From contig NZ_JAMXST010000002.1 in assembly GCF_024124905.1 (NCBI RefSeq), positions 682,001 to 746,000 of the forward strand: a stretch of DNA of 64,000 nucleotides. The letters run 5' to 3'. Source of the DNA: Cellulosimicrobium cellulans (GTDB lineage: Bacteria; Actinomycetota; Actinomycetes; Actinomycetales; Cellulomonadaceae). The translations under genes were made by a program, and so were the position numbers. Shown piece after piece: positions 41,177 through 49,984 of this stretch. Below the pieces are notes generated by a model. That model did not search any database. It saw only the letters and a list, made by a program, of their open reading frames with translations, and had not been told where the DNA came from. Position 1 is the stretch's first letter. The number at the start of each line of letters is the position of its first letter.

Positions 41177-41769
41177 GGCGCCTGCCTCGCCGGGTCGGGG
41201 TAGAACTCGTCGAGCGCGTCGAAGAACATCGACCCGGTGCTCAGCCCGCATTGGAGGAGCTGGTCGAGTTGGTCGTCCGTCACGCCGTGCTCGAGGTCCA
41301 CGGTCACCTCGGTGAAGACCTGGATCATCCCGTTGTCGCGCACGCGCGTGTACGTCTTGGGCCAGATCCGGTCCGCGTTCCACTCGTTGCAGAACTCGAG
41401 GATCTCCTCCAGCCGCTCGAGGGCGAGGTCACGGTTCCACTGACCGCGGACCTGCAGGATCTCGTCGCCGTGGCCGAAGAGCAGGAAGTAGAACAGCCGT
41501 CCGTGCCACAGCCCGCCGACGTCGCCGTCGGAGTCGACGAAGTAGCTGTAGCCGCTGTCGGTGATCCACTCGACGACCCGCGAGAGGGACAGGGGAGTCG
41601 GGGGACGCAGCACGTCCGTCGCGACCTGACCCAGCTCTCGCGCCAGGAGGTCCTCGACCTGCGACTGCAGCTCGTCCCCGGCGCGGCCGGGCACACCGCC
41701 GCCGTCCGGAGCCCCGCCGGGATCAGCGTCCCGCCGGTCGTCGTCGTCCCGCGCCCCGAAGAACCTCAC
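41173..41769 (-). CDS. YbjN-domain protein (paralogue 2)
   Basis: 198 residues from GTG 41769, which lies six bases after a TACGGT. An Asp/Gly-rich N-terminus of about 35 residues and a short helix (QSQVEDLLARELGQ) precede the YbjN core: SYFVDSDGDVGGLWHGRLFYFLLFG, ILQVRGQWNRDL, NEWNADRIWPKTYTRVRD, and VTVDLEHGVTDDQLDQLLQCGLSTGSMFFDALDE. First gene of the two-gene unit with paralogue 1. Function unknown. Confidence 0.87.
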   Translation of the reverse strand: MRFFGARDDDDRRDADPGGAPDGGGVPGRAGDELQSQVEDLLARELGQVATDVLRPPTPLSLSRVVEWITDSGYSYFVDSDGDVGGLWHGRLFYFLLFGHGDEILQVRGQWNRDLALERLEEILEFCNEWNADRIWPKTYTRVRDNGMIQVFTEVTVDLEHGVTDDQLDQLLQCGLSTGSMFFDALDEFYPDPARQAP

Positions 41770-41775
41770 CCACCC

Positions 41776-41781
41776 ACCGTA
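41776..41781 (-). promoter_or_regulatory. Leaderless-type -10 of the YbjN pair
   Basis: Minus-strand TACGGT, six bases (GGGTGG), then GTG 41769. Confidence 0.6.
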
Positions 41782-41831
41782 CTCGCGCACGCCCCCGGAC
41801 GTCGCATCGCCGACGTCGTCGCGACGACCGC

Positions 41832-41837
41832 TACGGT
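41832..41837 (+). promoter_or_regulatory. Leaderless-type -10 of the LigB-like gene
   Basis: TACGGT, six bases (GGGCGC), then GTG 41844: nearly the same sequence as the divergent YbjN promoter 50 bases away. Confidence 0.6.
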
Positions 41838-41843
41838 GGGCGC

Positions 41844-42470
41844 GTGACCGTCCGCGCCGTCGTCCTGCCCGGCACCCCACTCCTCGTCCCCGGCGCGGCG
41901 GGCACCGCCTCGGTGCTCGACGCCACGCGCACCGCGGCGCTCCTGGCGCTGGGTCGACTGGTGGACGGCGTCCCGCCTCCGCGGAGAGACCGGTCCGCCC
42001 TGGCCCCCGTGGTCGTCGTGGCGCCGGGAACCGCGCGGACGCGGGGACCGGCACGGGCGTCGCTCGCGGCGGCGGGCGTCGCGGACGCGTGGCTCGACAC
42101 CGCGTGGGCCGCCGCGACCCGTGCGGACGGGCCGGGCTCCGCCGTGGCGGGGACGGCTGCGTCGGTCGGACTCCTCGCCCTCGCCGGCGCCGGCTGGACG
42201 GGGCCTGCCGACGTCGTCGAGCTCGACGACGACCCGGCCGCCGCGCGCGCGCTCGGCGCCGACCTCGCGCGGCAGGGAGCGCGGCTCGTCGTCGTGCACG
42301 ACCCGCGGAGCGCGGCACCGGACGCCGTGCTCGCCGGCTTCGGCGCGACGCCCGGCACCGGTCACCGCCACGTCGCGACCGGGGAGTACGAGGGGCGCGG
42401 CTACGAGGTGCGCTGGTACGACGACGGCGCCCTCGCCGCGCCCGGGCCGGCCAGGTCCGTCAGCCGCTGA
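41844..42470 (+). CDS. Class III extradiol dioxygenase LigB-like protein
   Basis: 208 residues from GTG 41844. The opening VRAVVLPGTPLLVPGAAG and the VVVVAPGTART strand, plus the helical C-terminus with ALGADLARQGARLVVVHDPRS, match the actinobacterial LigB-like family found next to miaA (as Rv2728c is in M. tuberculosis). The usual metal-binding His pair of true extradiol dioxygenases is not evident, so enzymatic activity is doubtful. Its 3' end overlaps the convergent TPR gene by 11 bases. Confidence 0.65.
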   Translation: MTVRAVVLPGTPLLVPGAAGTASVLDATRTAALLALGRLVDGVPPPRRDRSALAPVVVVAPGTARTRGPARASLAAAGVADAWLDTAWAAATRADGPGSAVAGTAASVGLLALAGAGWTGPADVVELDDDPAAARALGADLARQGARLVVVHDPRSAAPDAVLAGFGATPGTGHRHVATGEYEGRGYEVRWYDDGALAAPGPARSVSR

Positions 42471-44502
42471 GCCCCGCCCCGACGGCGGCGGCGTCCTGCT
42501 CGCGCCCGAGACGACGCAGCGTCGCGACGAGCTCGTTCGCGACCATCGTCCGGGCGTCGCGGTCGTGGACGATCGCGAAGCCCTCCATCGCGGACTCGAG
42601 GAGGTCGACGGCGTCCGCGTCCGCACCGGCCTCGCTCCGGGAGCGACCCGCGAGCCAGAACGCGTGCGCGGCGTCGGCGACCTGGCCGGCGCGGGCGAAC
42701 TCCTCGGCCACCGCCTCGGCGAGCGTGGCCGCGGCGTCGAGCTCTCCCGCGGTCGCCAGCAGCCGGGCACGGGTGTCCCGCAGGTCGCGGCGCTCCCGCT
42801 CGTCGGCCGCGGAGTCCCGTTCGGCGAGGTCGGCCGCGCGCGGAGCCTGCTCGGAGGCGTCCGGGACCGGCGCGTCGAGGTCGTCGAGCGTGCGCTGGAG
42901 CTGCGCGAGCGCGCCGGTCACGTCGCCGCGCCCGGCCTCCAGCCGCGCGTACGCACGCACGACCGGCCCGACGAACCGGGGCGCGACACCGCCGGCGCGC
43001 ACCAGCGCGAGCGCGTGCACGAACGCCGGGGCGGCACCCTCGTCGTCGCCCTCGACGGCCGCGAGCTGGGCGGCCTCGGCGAGCGCGAACCCTGCCCGGT
43101 CGAGGTGGCCCGCCGCCTCCAGCAGCGCCGACGCGCGCCGCCGGAGCTGCGCGGCGCGCACCGGGTCCTCGCGCGTGACCTCGTCGGCGAGCCGGAGAAG
43201 TCCCTCGGCGTCGGTGGGCTCGTCCGCGGCGTGCCCGGCGTCGTGCGTGCCGAGCGCGGTGCGCGCGAGGTCCGCGCCCGGGACGTCACCGGTGGGCGAC
43301 GGGGCCGGGCCGTCCGACGAGAGCGCCGCCACCCGGTCGTCCGCCACGTCGGCGCCGCCGACGGTCGGTCCGGTCGGAGCACCGACCACGGGCTCCGGTG
43401 CGGCCGACAGGACCGAGAGGTCCACGGGCAGGGAGCGGGTCCCGTGGTCCCACGCGGCGCGGAGCCGCTCCGACGCGGCGGTCGTGCCGTTGCGCTCGTC
43501 GAACGCGCGCGCGAGCCCGGTGGCCTCGCGACGCGCCCAGTCGTCGAGCTCCGCGACGGTCGTCGCCGGCACGTCGCGCAGGGCGAGCGGCGCGTCCGCG
43601 TGCTCGGCCCGCAGCACGCCCGTCGCGACGCTCACGCTCGTGAGGAAGCCGAGCCGGTCGCCCGGCGAGTCGGCCTCGGTGAGGAACGTCTGGTGCTCGG
43701 CGAGCAGGCGCAGCGCGCGCGACGCGTTGCCCGTGCGCGCGAGGAACTCGACGTGCCGGCCCTTCGGCCCCGTCATCGACACGCCGGTGTCGAGGTGCCG
43801 CACCCCGCGCCGGTGCGTACGGGCGGCCGCCTCCGCGTCGCCGACCTCCAGGTACGCGAGCTGCAGGTGGGAGAGCATGTCGCCGGGCTCCGTGGCGCAC
43901 GAGGGCGACCCCTGGAGCACCTGCTCGAGGAGCCGGATGCCCTCCTCGTGGCGACCCGTCTCGAAGAGGTACGCGGCGCGGTCGCCCGGCTCGCACGCCT
44001 CGCACTGGGAGTACTCGTCCCGCGGGGTCGCGACCCACGCGCGATAGGCGTCCTCGACGTCCGCGCCGCCGCGCTCGCGGGCCCACTCGAAGCGCTCCAG
44101 CGCGACGGCGTTCGTGCCGTTCCCGGCGAGCGCGTAGCGCCGCGCCATGTCGTCGAGCGTGCGCTCGATCTGCGCGGCGGGGACCGTGGGGAACTCCATG
44201 AGGTGCCCGACCATCCACTTGAACGACCAGAAGAGCGAGTGCGCGTCCTCGGCGTCGAAGTGCTCGGGGTGCTCGTCCCACCAGCGGAGCATCTTGGTGA
44301 ACGGCAGGTAGGCCTTGGTGACCTCGCCGCCCCAGACGAAGGACTCGACGAGGACGAAGAGCGCGTACGCGCGCGCCCCGTCCGGCCCCTCGGCCTCCAC
44401 GCGCTCCACCTCGGCCGCGGCGGCCGTGGAGCGCGCGAGGCCGTAGGGCATGCGGCGGACGTCGTACAGGGCGGCGTTCACCTGGTCCACGGACCGGGTC
44501 AT
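42460..44502 (-). CDS. TPR-like helical repeat protein, partner of the HSP90-family gene
   Basis: 680 residues from ATG 44502, which overlaps the HSP90 stop (ATGA). Almost entirely alpha-helical with tetratricopeptide-like units, for example DRAAYLFETGRHEEGIRLLEQVL and HLQLAYLEVGDAEAAARTHRRG. Cys167-Cys170 (QCEAC) and Cys202 form a possible metal or structural site. The N-terminal 150 residues contain many Trp and Phe residues (FWSFKWMVGH). A Pro/Gly/Asp-rich linker lies around 365-430. I do not recognise a named protein. As the third gene of a coupled operon with an HSP90 ATPase it is a plausible co-chaperone or client adaptor, by inference. Confidence 0.85.
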   Translation of the reverse strand: MTRSVDQVNAALYDVRRMPYGLARSTAAAAEVERVEAEGPDGARAYALFVLVESFVWGGEVTKAYLPFTKMLRWWDEHPEHFDAEDAHSLFWSFKWMVGHLMEFPTVPAAQIERTLDDMARRYALAGNGTNAVALERFEWARERGGADVEDAYRAWVATPRDEYSQCEACEPGDRAAYLFETGRHEEGIRLLEQVLQGSPSCATEPGDMLSHLQLAYLEVGDAEAAARTHRRGVRHLDTGVSMTGPKGRHVEFLARTGNASRALRLLAEHQTFLTEADSPGDRLGFLTSVSVATGVLRAEHADAPLALRDVPATTVAELDDWARREATGLARAFDERNGTTAASERLRAAWDHGTRSLPVDLSVLSAAPEPVVGAPTGPTVGGADVADDRVAALSSDGPAPSPTGDVPGADLARTALGTHDAGHAADEPTDAEGLLRLADEVTREDPVRAAQLRRRASALLEAAGHLDRAGFALAEAAQLAAVEGDDEGAAPAFVHALALVRAGGVAPRFVGPVVRAYARLEAGRGDVTGALAQLQRTLDDLDAPVPDASEQAPRAADLAERDSAADERERRDLRDTRARLLATAGELDAAATLAEAVAEEFARAGQVADAAHAFWLAGRSRSEAGADADAVDLLESAMEGFAIVHDRDARTMVANELVATLRRLGREQDAAAVGAGLSG

Positions 44503-46478
44503 CGGTTCTCCTCGTCGGTGTGCGGGTCGATGTGCGGGTCGGGGCGGGGGGTCGCGAGGGCGCGGGCCAGCAGGAGCGACAACGAGTCGTTCATGAGCGC
44601 GGCCTCGACCGGCTGCAGCGGCTTTCCCGAGGCCAGCACCGCCGTGACGTACAAGGACCGCGCGCCGGCGGCACGGACCTCGGCGTCGGGGCTCGCGAGC
44701 AGGTCGCGCACGGTGTCGTTGGCGTCGTTCAGGACGAGCCGGCGCGGTCGGGCCGGTCCGCTGATCCCCGCGAGGATCTCGCCCCAGAGGTCGTCGGTCT
44801 CGGCCACCCGGGCCGCCTCGCGCGCGTGGTCGCCGTCACGGTCGTGCAGCAGCATCGCCGGCAGGGCGTCGGGCTCGTACCGGCGCAGCACCACGTCGCA
44901 GTCCTGCTCGGCGAGAGCGGCGTCGACCGACGCCAGCGCGTCCGCCACCTCGAGCTCGCGCAGCGGCTCGACCTCGGCGAGGACGTGCGCCACGTCGGTC
45001 GCGGCGACCGGCGACAACCGCCACCGCGGGAACCGTGCGGCGACGCGCTCGAGCAGGTCCGCGTCGTAGACGTACCCGCCGTTGACGACGGCGAGGCCCT
45101 GCGCGGCCGCGACCGGGGCGATGCGGCGGAACTCCTCGACGCTCGAGGTGTAGAGCAGGCGGCCCTCCGGGTGGGCCTCCGCGAGGTCGGCGAGCGTACC
45201 GGTCCCGGCGGTCGTCTCGAACGGCAGCACGCGCGCCGCGACGTCGAGCATCTCGTCGTCGGTGAGCGCGAGCGCCCGGACCGCGAGGTGGTGGGTCTCC
45301 AGGAAGCGTCGCGCGAGGACGGTGTCCGCCGCGAGCGTCTCGAGCAGCCACCGGCGGACCTGCGCGCCGAGCGCGTCCCGGGTCGCGAGCAGGACCTCGT
45401 CCTCGTACAGGCCCTCGCGCGACGCGGTCGGACGCAGCACGGACGCGTCGAGGACGCACCGGACGAAGAACGCCCACGGGGGCAGCAGGTCGTCGACCGC
45501 ACTGCCGAGCAGCATGCGCTTGAGGTAGACCCGGTGCCGCGCCGTGGTCGTCGGCGCGACCGCCGCGGGCAGCACGTACGCGACGCCGGACAGCCCCGCG
45601 AGGGGCAGGTCGAGGTCGATCCGGGCGAGCGGAGCGAAGCCGAGCGTCCGCTCGGCGTAGCCCGTGAGCGCCGCGTCGCGCGCCGCGGGCGTCGGGTGCG
45701 CGGCGCGCCACGGGAGCTCGTCGCCGCTCAGCCGGCGCAGCACGACGCGCGCGTCCGCACCGACCGCGTCCGCGCCGCCCGGCGCCTCGTCGAGGCGCGT
45801 CTCGACGAGCAGCTCGACGGGCAGGAGCGAGCCGAAGTCCTGCGCGAGCGCGACCACGGTCTCGGGAGCGAGCCAGTGCTCGGTGTCCCGGCGCGGGCGC
45901 AGGCGCACGACGCTCCCGGGTTCCACGGGGGCGTCCGGGTCGTCCGGGCCCAGCTCGACGAGCTCGTACCGCCCGTCCGCGCGGCCCCGCCAGCGCACCG
46001 GCGCGACCGGCGCGCCCGACGGGTCCGGGCGGGCCGAGCGCGAGACGAGCTCGATCTCGTCCGCGACCATGAACGCCGAGAGCAGCCCGATGCCGAACTG
46101 GCCCAGGAACTCCTCGCGGCCCGAGCCCAGCTCGACGTCGCGCTTGGAGCTGCGCCCGATGGTCGCGAGCAGCTCCTGCGCCTCGTCGCGGGTCAGGCCC
46201 ACTCCCGAGTCGTGCACCTCGAGACCGCCGTCCGCGAGCGGGCGCAGCAGGATGCGGCTCGGCGCCTCCGGGCCCTCCAGCGCGACCCGCGCCGTGATCG
46301 CGTCGACCCCGTTCTGCAGGAGCTCGCGCAGGTAGACGCGCGGGCTGGAGTACAGGTGCCGGGCGAGGAGGTCGACGACGCCGCGCAGGTCGACCTGGAA
46401 CGCCGCCGTCGCCTCCCCGCCCGGGGCCGTGCCGTGCGGGGAGCCCCCGCCGTCGGTGCGCTCGTGCGCCGCGCTCAC
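44499..46478 (-). CDS. HSP90-family ATPase (HtpG-like)
   Basis: 659 residues, GTG at 46478 overlapping the YbjN stop. The GHKL ATPase site is intact: YLRELLQNGVDAI with Glu52, Asn56 and Asp59, DSGVGL (Asp90, Gly92, Gly94) and the lid motif GQFGIGLLSAFMVAD (127-140). Middle-domain landmarks follow, including the HRVYLKRMLL and RPTASREGLYED segments. No charged linker is present. The sequence diverges from canonical HtpG, and the C-terminal dimerisation region is reduced to a helical tail ending ALMNDSLSLLLARAL. It should be an ATP-driven chaperone with its own client set. It is fused into one operon with a YbjN and a TPR-like protein. Confidence 0.93.
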   Translation of the reverse strand: MSAAHERTDGGGSPHGTAPGGEATAAFQVDLRGVVDLLARHLYSSPRVYLRELLQNGVDAITARVALEGPEAPSRILLRPLADGGLEVHDSGVGLTRDEAQELLATIGRSSKRDVELGSGREEFLGQFGIGLLSAFMVADEIELVSRSARPDPSGAPVAPVRWRGRADGRYELVELGPDDPDAPVEPGSVVRLRPRRDTEHWLAPETVVALAQDFGSLLPVELLVETRLDEAPGGADAVGADARVVLRRLSGDELPWRAAHPTPAARDAALTGYAERTLGFAPLARIDLDLPLAGLSGVAYVLPAAVAPTTTARHRVYLKRMLLGSAVDDLLPPWAFFVRCVLDASVLRPTASREGLYEDEVLLATRDALGAQVRRWLLETLAADTVLARRFLETHHLAVRALALTDDEMLDVAARVLPFETTAGTGTLADLAEAHPEGRLLYTSSVEEFRRIAPVAAAQGLAVVNGGYVYDADLLERVAARFPRWRLSPVAATDVAHVLAEVEPLRELEVADALASVDAALAEQDCDVVLRRYEPDALPAMLLHDRDGDHAREAARVAETDDLWGEILAGISGPARPRRLVLNDANDTVRDLLASPDAEVRAAGARSLYVTAVLASGKPLQPVEAALMNDSLSLLLARALATPRPDPHIDPHTDEENR

Positions 46479-46972
46479 CGCGCGTCGACGTCGGCGCCGT
46501 CAGTGACGACGGCCTGCGCCGCGGTGTCGGGGAAGCGCTCGTCGAGCGCGTCGAAGAACTGCAGACCCGTGAACAGGCCGCACTCGACGAGCTGGCCGAG
46601 CTGGTCGTCGGCGACGCCGAACTCGAGGTCCGTGGCGACCTCCGTGTACACGGCGACCTGGTCGTCCTCGACGCGCGTGTAGACCTTGGGCCAGATCTTG
46701 TCGCGGTTGAACTCGTTGGCGACGAGCACGACCTGCGCCTCGGCGGCCGCGGGCAGCGTCCGGTTCCACCGGCCGCGGACCTGCAGGATCTCCTGCTTCT
46801 CGCCCATGAGGAAGAAGAAGAACACCTTGCCGTCCCAGTTGCCGCCGAGGTCCCCGTCGGAGTCGACGAAGTACCGCCAGTCGCGGCTCTTGAGGAACGC
46901 CTCGACCCGCTCGCGCGTGACCGGCGCGTTCTGGCTGGTCGGGGCGGCGTCCGGCTTGGTGAAGAAACCCAT
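46475..46972 (-). CDS. YbjN-domain protein (paralogue 3), first gene of the HSP90 operon
   Basis: 165 residues from ATG 46972 with AAGGA about nine bases upstream. YbjN core: WRYFVDSDGDLGGNWDGKVFFFFLMG, ILQVRGRWNRTLP, NEFNRDKIWPKVYTRVEDD, ATDLEFGVADDQLGQLVECGLFTGLQFFDALDERFPD. Closest by eye to paralogue 2. The stop overlaps the HSP90 start (GTGA), so the two are translated in sequence. The T3SS-chaperone-like fold of YbjN makes a client-binding role beside HSP90 reasonable, but this is inference. Confidence 0.9.
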   Translation of the reverse strand: MGFFTKPDAAPTSQNAPVTRERVEAFLKSRDWRYFVDSDGDLGGNWDGKVFFFFLMGEKQEILQVRGRWNRTLPAAAEAQVVLVANEFNRDKIWPKVYTRVEDDQVAVYTEVATDLEFGVADDQLGQLVECGLFTGLQFFDALDERFPDTAAQAVVTDGADVDAR

Positions 46973-47086
46973 GTCTCGAGTCCTTGTCGTCGGTGTGTGC
47001 GTCCGTGCGCCACCCGCGAGAGGGCGGGTCGGGGCACGCGACGGGGTCGGTGGCGGGCCCGCGAGCAGGCGGACCGTCCACCGGAC

Positions 47087-47092
47087 ACACTA
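47087..47092 (-). promoter_or_regulatory. Candidate -10 of the YbjN-HSP90-TPR operon
   Basis: Minus-strand TAGTGT with a weak TGGGTC 17 bases further upstream. It would give a leader of about 110 bases. Confidence 0.35.
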
Positions 47093-47135
47093 CGCATCAC
47101 CGCCCACACGACCCAGGCTCGGACCACCCGGCCGG

Positions 47136-47141
47136 TACCGT
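47136..47141 (+). promoter_or_regulatory. Leaderless-type -10 of miaA
   Basis: TACCGT, seven bases, then GTG 47149. Confidence 0.6.
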
Positions 47142-47148
47142 TGCGCGG

Positions 47149-48204
47149 GTGAAAACCGAGCACGACCCGACCGGCGCGCAGCACCGCGACGACCCGCACG
47201 GCCGTCGCGTCGTCGTCGCCGTCGTGGGACCGACCGCGACGGGCAAGTCGGACCTCGCCCTCGACCTGGCCGAGCGGCTGTCCGTGCCCGGCGCGCCGGC
47301 GGAGATCGTCAACGCCGACGCGTACCAGCTCTACCGCGGCATGGACGTCGGCACCGCGAAGGTCCCCGTCGACGAGCGCCGCGGGGTGCGCCACCACCTC
47401 CTCGACGTGCTCGACCCCGTCGAGGACGCGTCGGTCGCGCGCTACCAGGAGCAGGCGCGTCGGGCGCTCGACGAGATCGCCGCACGCGGGGCGCGCGCCG
47501 TCGTCGTCGGGGGGTCGGGACTCTACGTGCGCGCCCTCCTCGACGACATGCGGTTCCCCGGCACCGACCCCGCCGTGCGCGCGGCGCTCGAGGCGCGCGC
47601 CGAGAGGGAGGGGACGCGCGCGCTGCACGACGAGCTCGCCCGGCGCGACCCGGCGGCCGCCGCGAGCATCGGCCCTGCCAACACGCGGCGGATCGTGCGC
47701 GCCCTGGAGGTCATGGAGCTCACCGGGGCGCCGTTCACGGCGAACCTCCCGCGGCAGGCCTTCGTGCGCCCGACCGTCCAGCTCGGCCTCGACTGCGACC
47801 GGACGGTGCTGGACGCGCGCGTCGCGGGCCGCGTCGAGCGGATGTGGGCGCAAGGGCTCGTCGACGAGGTCCGCCGGGTCGAGGCGCGGGGCATGGGGCG
47901 CACGGCGCGCCGCGCCGTCGGGTACGCCGAGGTGCTGTCCGCGCTCCACGGGGAGACGACGGAGGAGGCCGCGCGCGAGGCGGTCACCGCCAACACGCGC
48001 CGCCTCGCGCGCAAGCAGATGGGCTGGTTCGGGCGGGACCCTCGCGTGCACTGGCTCGACGCGCAGTCCCCGACCCGTGTCCAGGACGCCCTCGCCCTCG
48101 TCGCCGCGGCCGACGAGCACGCCGCCGCGCAGGGCCGGGGCGCGGCCACGGAGGCGGACGAAGCGGACAGCGCCGCCCCGGTGCGCCGTACTCTGGGCTC
48201 ATGA
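47149..48204 (+). CDS. miaA: tRNA dimethylallyltransferase
   Basis: 351 residues from GTG 47149. P-loop GPTATGKS (27-34), the DxxQxY-type segment NADAYQLYRGMDVGTAK, HHLLDVLDP and GGSGLYVRALL identify MiaA. It transfers the dimethylallyl group to A37 of UNN-decoding tRNAs, the substrate of MiaB. The stop overlaps the dapF start (ATGA). A His/Asp-rich N-terminal extension of about 20 residues precedes the P-loop domain. Confidence 0.97.
   Translation: MKTEHDPTGAQHRDDPHGRRVVVAVVGPTATGKSDLALDLAERLSVPGAPAEIVNADAYQLYRGMDVGTAKVPVDERRGVRHHLLDVLDPVEDASVARYQEQARRALDEIAARGARAVVVGGSGLYVRALLDDMRFPGTDPAVRAALEARAEREGTRALHDELARRDPAAAASIGPANTRRIVRALEVMELTGAPFTANLPRQAFVRPTVQLGLDCDRTVLDARVAGRVERMWAQGLVDEVRRVEARGMGRTARRAVGYAEVLSALHGETTEEAAREAVTANTRRLARKQMGWFGRDPRVHWLDAQSPTRVQDALALVAAADEHAAAQGRGAATEADEADSAAPVRRTLGS
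48189..48194 (+). promoter_or_regulatory. Leaderless-type -10 of dapF inside miaA
   Basis: TACTCT, six bases, then ATG 48201. It lies within the last codons of miaA, so dapF may be read from both promoters. Confidence 0.55.
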
Positions 48205-49256
48205 CGCGCACCCGCTTCACCAAGGGCCACGGGACCCGCAACGACTTCGTGCTGCTCGCGGACACGACGGGCAAGCTCGACCTCACGCCCGAGCTCGTGC
48301 GCGCGCTCGCGGACCGCCGCGGCGGGATCGGCGGCGACGGCGTCATCCGCCTCGTCCCGACGGCGCTCGTGCCGGAGTCGCGCGAGGTGCTCGCGGAGGA
48401 CCCGCACGCCATCTGGTTCATGGACTACCGCAACGCCGACGGCTCCGTCGCCGAGATGTGCGGCAACGGCGTGCGCGTGTTCGCCGCGTTCGCCGAGCGG
48501 CTCGGCCTCGTGAGCTTCGCGGGCGGGACCGAGGTCCCCGTCGGGACGCGCGCGGGCGTCAAGCGCGTGCGCAAGGAGGACGACGGCTGGTTCGCGGTCG
48601 ACATGGGCCCGTGGTTCCTCCCGGGCGGGCGGCCCGCGCTGCACGACGGGTACGACGCGACCGTCGTCGTCCGTGGCTGGGAGGTCCCGCGCCCCGCGCT
48701 GAGCGTCGACCTGGGCAACCCGCACACGGTCCTCGCCGTCGCGCGCGAGGACGTGCTGGCGCGCGCGGACCTCACCCAGGCGCCGGTCGTCGAGCCGCAC
48801 CCGGCGCACGGCACCAACGTCGAGCTCGTGGTGCCGCTGGGCGAGACGACGGCCGACGACGGCACGCTCGTCGGGCGCGTCCGCATGCGCGTGCACGAGC
48901 GCGGCGTCGGGGAGACGCCGTCGTGCGGCACGGGTGCGTGCGCCGCGGCGCTCGCGGTCCGCGTCTGGGGCGGTCCGGACGCGCCGGACACCTGGCTCGT
49001 CGACGTCCCGGGCGGGACGGTCCGCGTCCGGGCGCTCGAGGGCGACCGCGTCGAGCTCGCCGGGCCGGCCGAGCTCGTCTACTCGGGCGAGGTCGACCTC
49101 GCGTCGTTCCTGCCGGCACCGGCCGCGCCGGCGCCCGAGCGCGCCGCCGACGGCGAGACGTCGCGCGGACCCGACGAGCCCGCCGCCGTCGAGGTGCCTG
49201 TGCCCGCGGACGGTCGCGCGCCCGAGACGGCCGGGACGGACCGCGCGTCCGCCTGA
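48201..49256 (+). CDS. dapF: Diaminopimelate epimerase
   Basis: 351 residues from ATG 48201. Both catalytic cysteines are present in their motifs: Cys87 in AEMCGNGVRVFA and Cys242 in ETPSCGTGACAAA. The N-terminal FTKGHGTRNDFVLL and GNPHTVLAV strands fit the family. It converts LL- to meso-diaminopimelate for lysine and peptidoglycan. The last 45-50 residues are a Pro/Ala/Glu-rich extension not needed for the fold. Third dap gene in the window. Confidence 0.97.
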   Translation: MTRTRFTKGHGTRNDFVLLADTTGKLDLTPELVRALADRRGGIGGDGVIRLVPTALVPESREVLAEDPHAIWFMDYRNADGSVAEMCGNGVRVFAAFAERLGLVSFAGGTEVPVGTRAGVKRVRKEDDGWFAVDMGPWFLPGGRPALHDGYDATVVVRGWEVPRPALSVDLGNPHTVLAVAREDVLARADLTQAPVVEPHPAHGTNVELVVPLGETTADDGTLVGRVRMRVHERGVGETPSCGTGACAAALAVRVWGGPDAPDTWLVDVPGGTVRVRALEGDRVELAGPAELVYSGEVDLASFLPAPAAPAPERAADGETSRGPDEPAAVEVPVPADGRAPETAGTDRASA

Positions 49257-49265
49257 CCGCCGGGC

Positions 49266-49976
49266 TCAGGCCGGGGCCACGACCTCCAGCACCCGGAAGC
49301 CCTTCGCGCTCGCGGCGCGCTCGACGACCGCGCCCGGCAGCAGGGGCGGCAGCGCCTCGGCGAGCCACCGCTGGAGCGAGTCCGACCCGAGGTTGCGCTG
49401 CACGACGAGGTGCGCGCTCGCGCCCGGCGCGAGGCGCGGGAGCCAGTGCAGCAGCATCGCGTGGAGGACGTCCTTGCCGACGCGGATCGGCGGGTTCGAC
49501 CACAGCGCGGCGAACGCGACGTCGTCGGGCACGTCGTCGGGGACGACCGCGCGGACGTTCGACAGGCCGAGCCGCTCCGCGTTGCGCCGCACGAGATCGA
49601 GCGCGCGCTCGTTGACGTCGACGGCCCACACGGTCGCGGCCGGGGCCTCCAGGGCCATCGTCAGGGCGACCGGGCCCCAGCCGCAGCCGAGGTCGAGGAC
49701 GTGCGCCGCGTCGCCGTCGGACCCGCCGTCCGCGCGGGCGGACCGGGCCGCCACGACGTCGTCGAGCGGTGGGGTGGTGCGCAGCAGGACCTGCGTGCCG
49801 AGGTCGAGGCGGCCGGGGGAGAAGACGCCGGACGCGACCTCGACCTCGACGTCCCGGCCCGCGAGCCGCACGGAGATCGTGCGGCGCTCGGCGGCGGACG
49901 CCGGCTTCGCGGTGAAGTAGTGGTCCTGCGTGCCGTCGTGCGCGGGGTCGACGGCGGGGTCCTGGTCCTCGGTCAC
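49266..49976 (-). CDS. Class I SAM-dependent methyltransferase, RsmC/RlmG type
   Basis: 236 residues from GTG 49976. The SAM-binding motif is VLDLGCGWGPVALTMAL and the catalytic NPPI motif (SNPPIRVGKDVLHAM) marks a base amino-methyltransferase of the MTS family. The upstream HYFTAKPAS and GVFSPGRLDLGTQVLL segments are typical of RsmC/RlmG-like rRNA guanine-N2 methyltransferases. Which rRNA site it modifies cannot be told. Convergent with dapF, 9 bases apart, and divergent from hflX. Confidence 0.88.
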   Translation of the reverse strand: MTEDQDPAVDPAHDGTQDHYFTAKPASAAERRTISVRLAGRDVEVEVASGVFSPGRLDLGTQVLLRTTPPLDDVVAARSARADGGSDGDAAHVLDLGCGWGPVALTMALEAPAATVWAVDVNERALDLVRRNAERLGLSNVRAVVPDDVPDDVAFAALWSNPPIRVGKDVLHAMLLHWLPRLAPGASAHLVVQRNLGSDSLQRWLAEALPPLLPGAVVERAASAKGFRVLEVVAPA

Positions 49977-49984
49977 GTCGGCCG

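Noticed and set aside
42460-42470. Overlap of the LigB-like and TPR genes as a sign of a frameshift
   Set aside because: An 11-base convergent tail overlap is normal; both proteins have full-length family-like C-termini.
44520-46682. Long plus-strand frame opposite the HSP90-type gene
   Set aside because: Arg/Val/Asp-rich shadow with no recognisable domain; the minus strand has complete HSP90 motifs.
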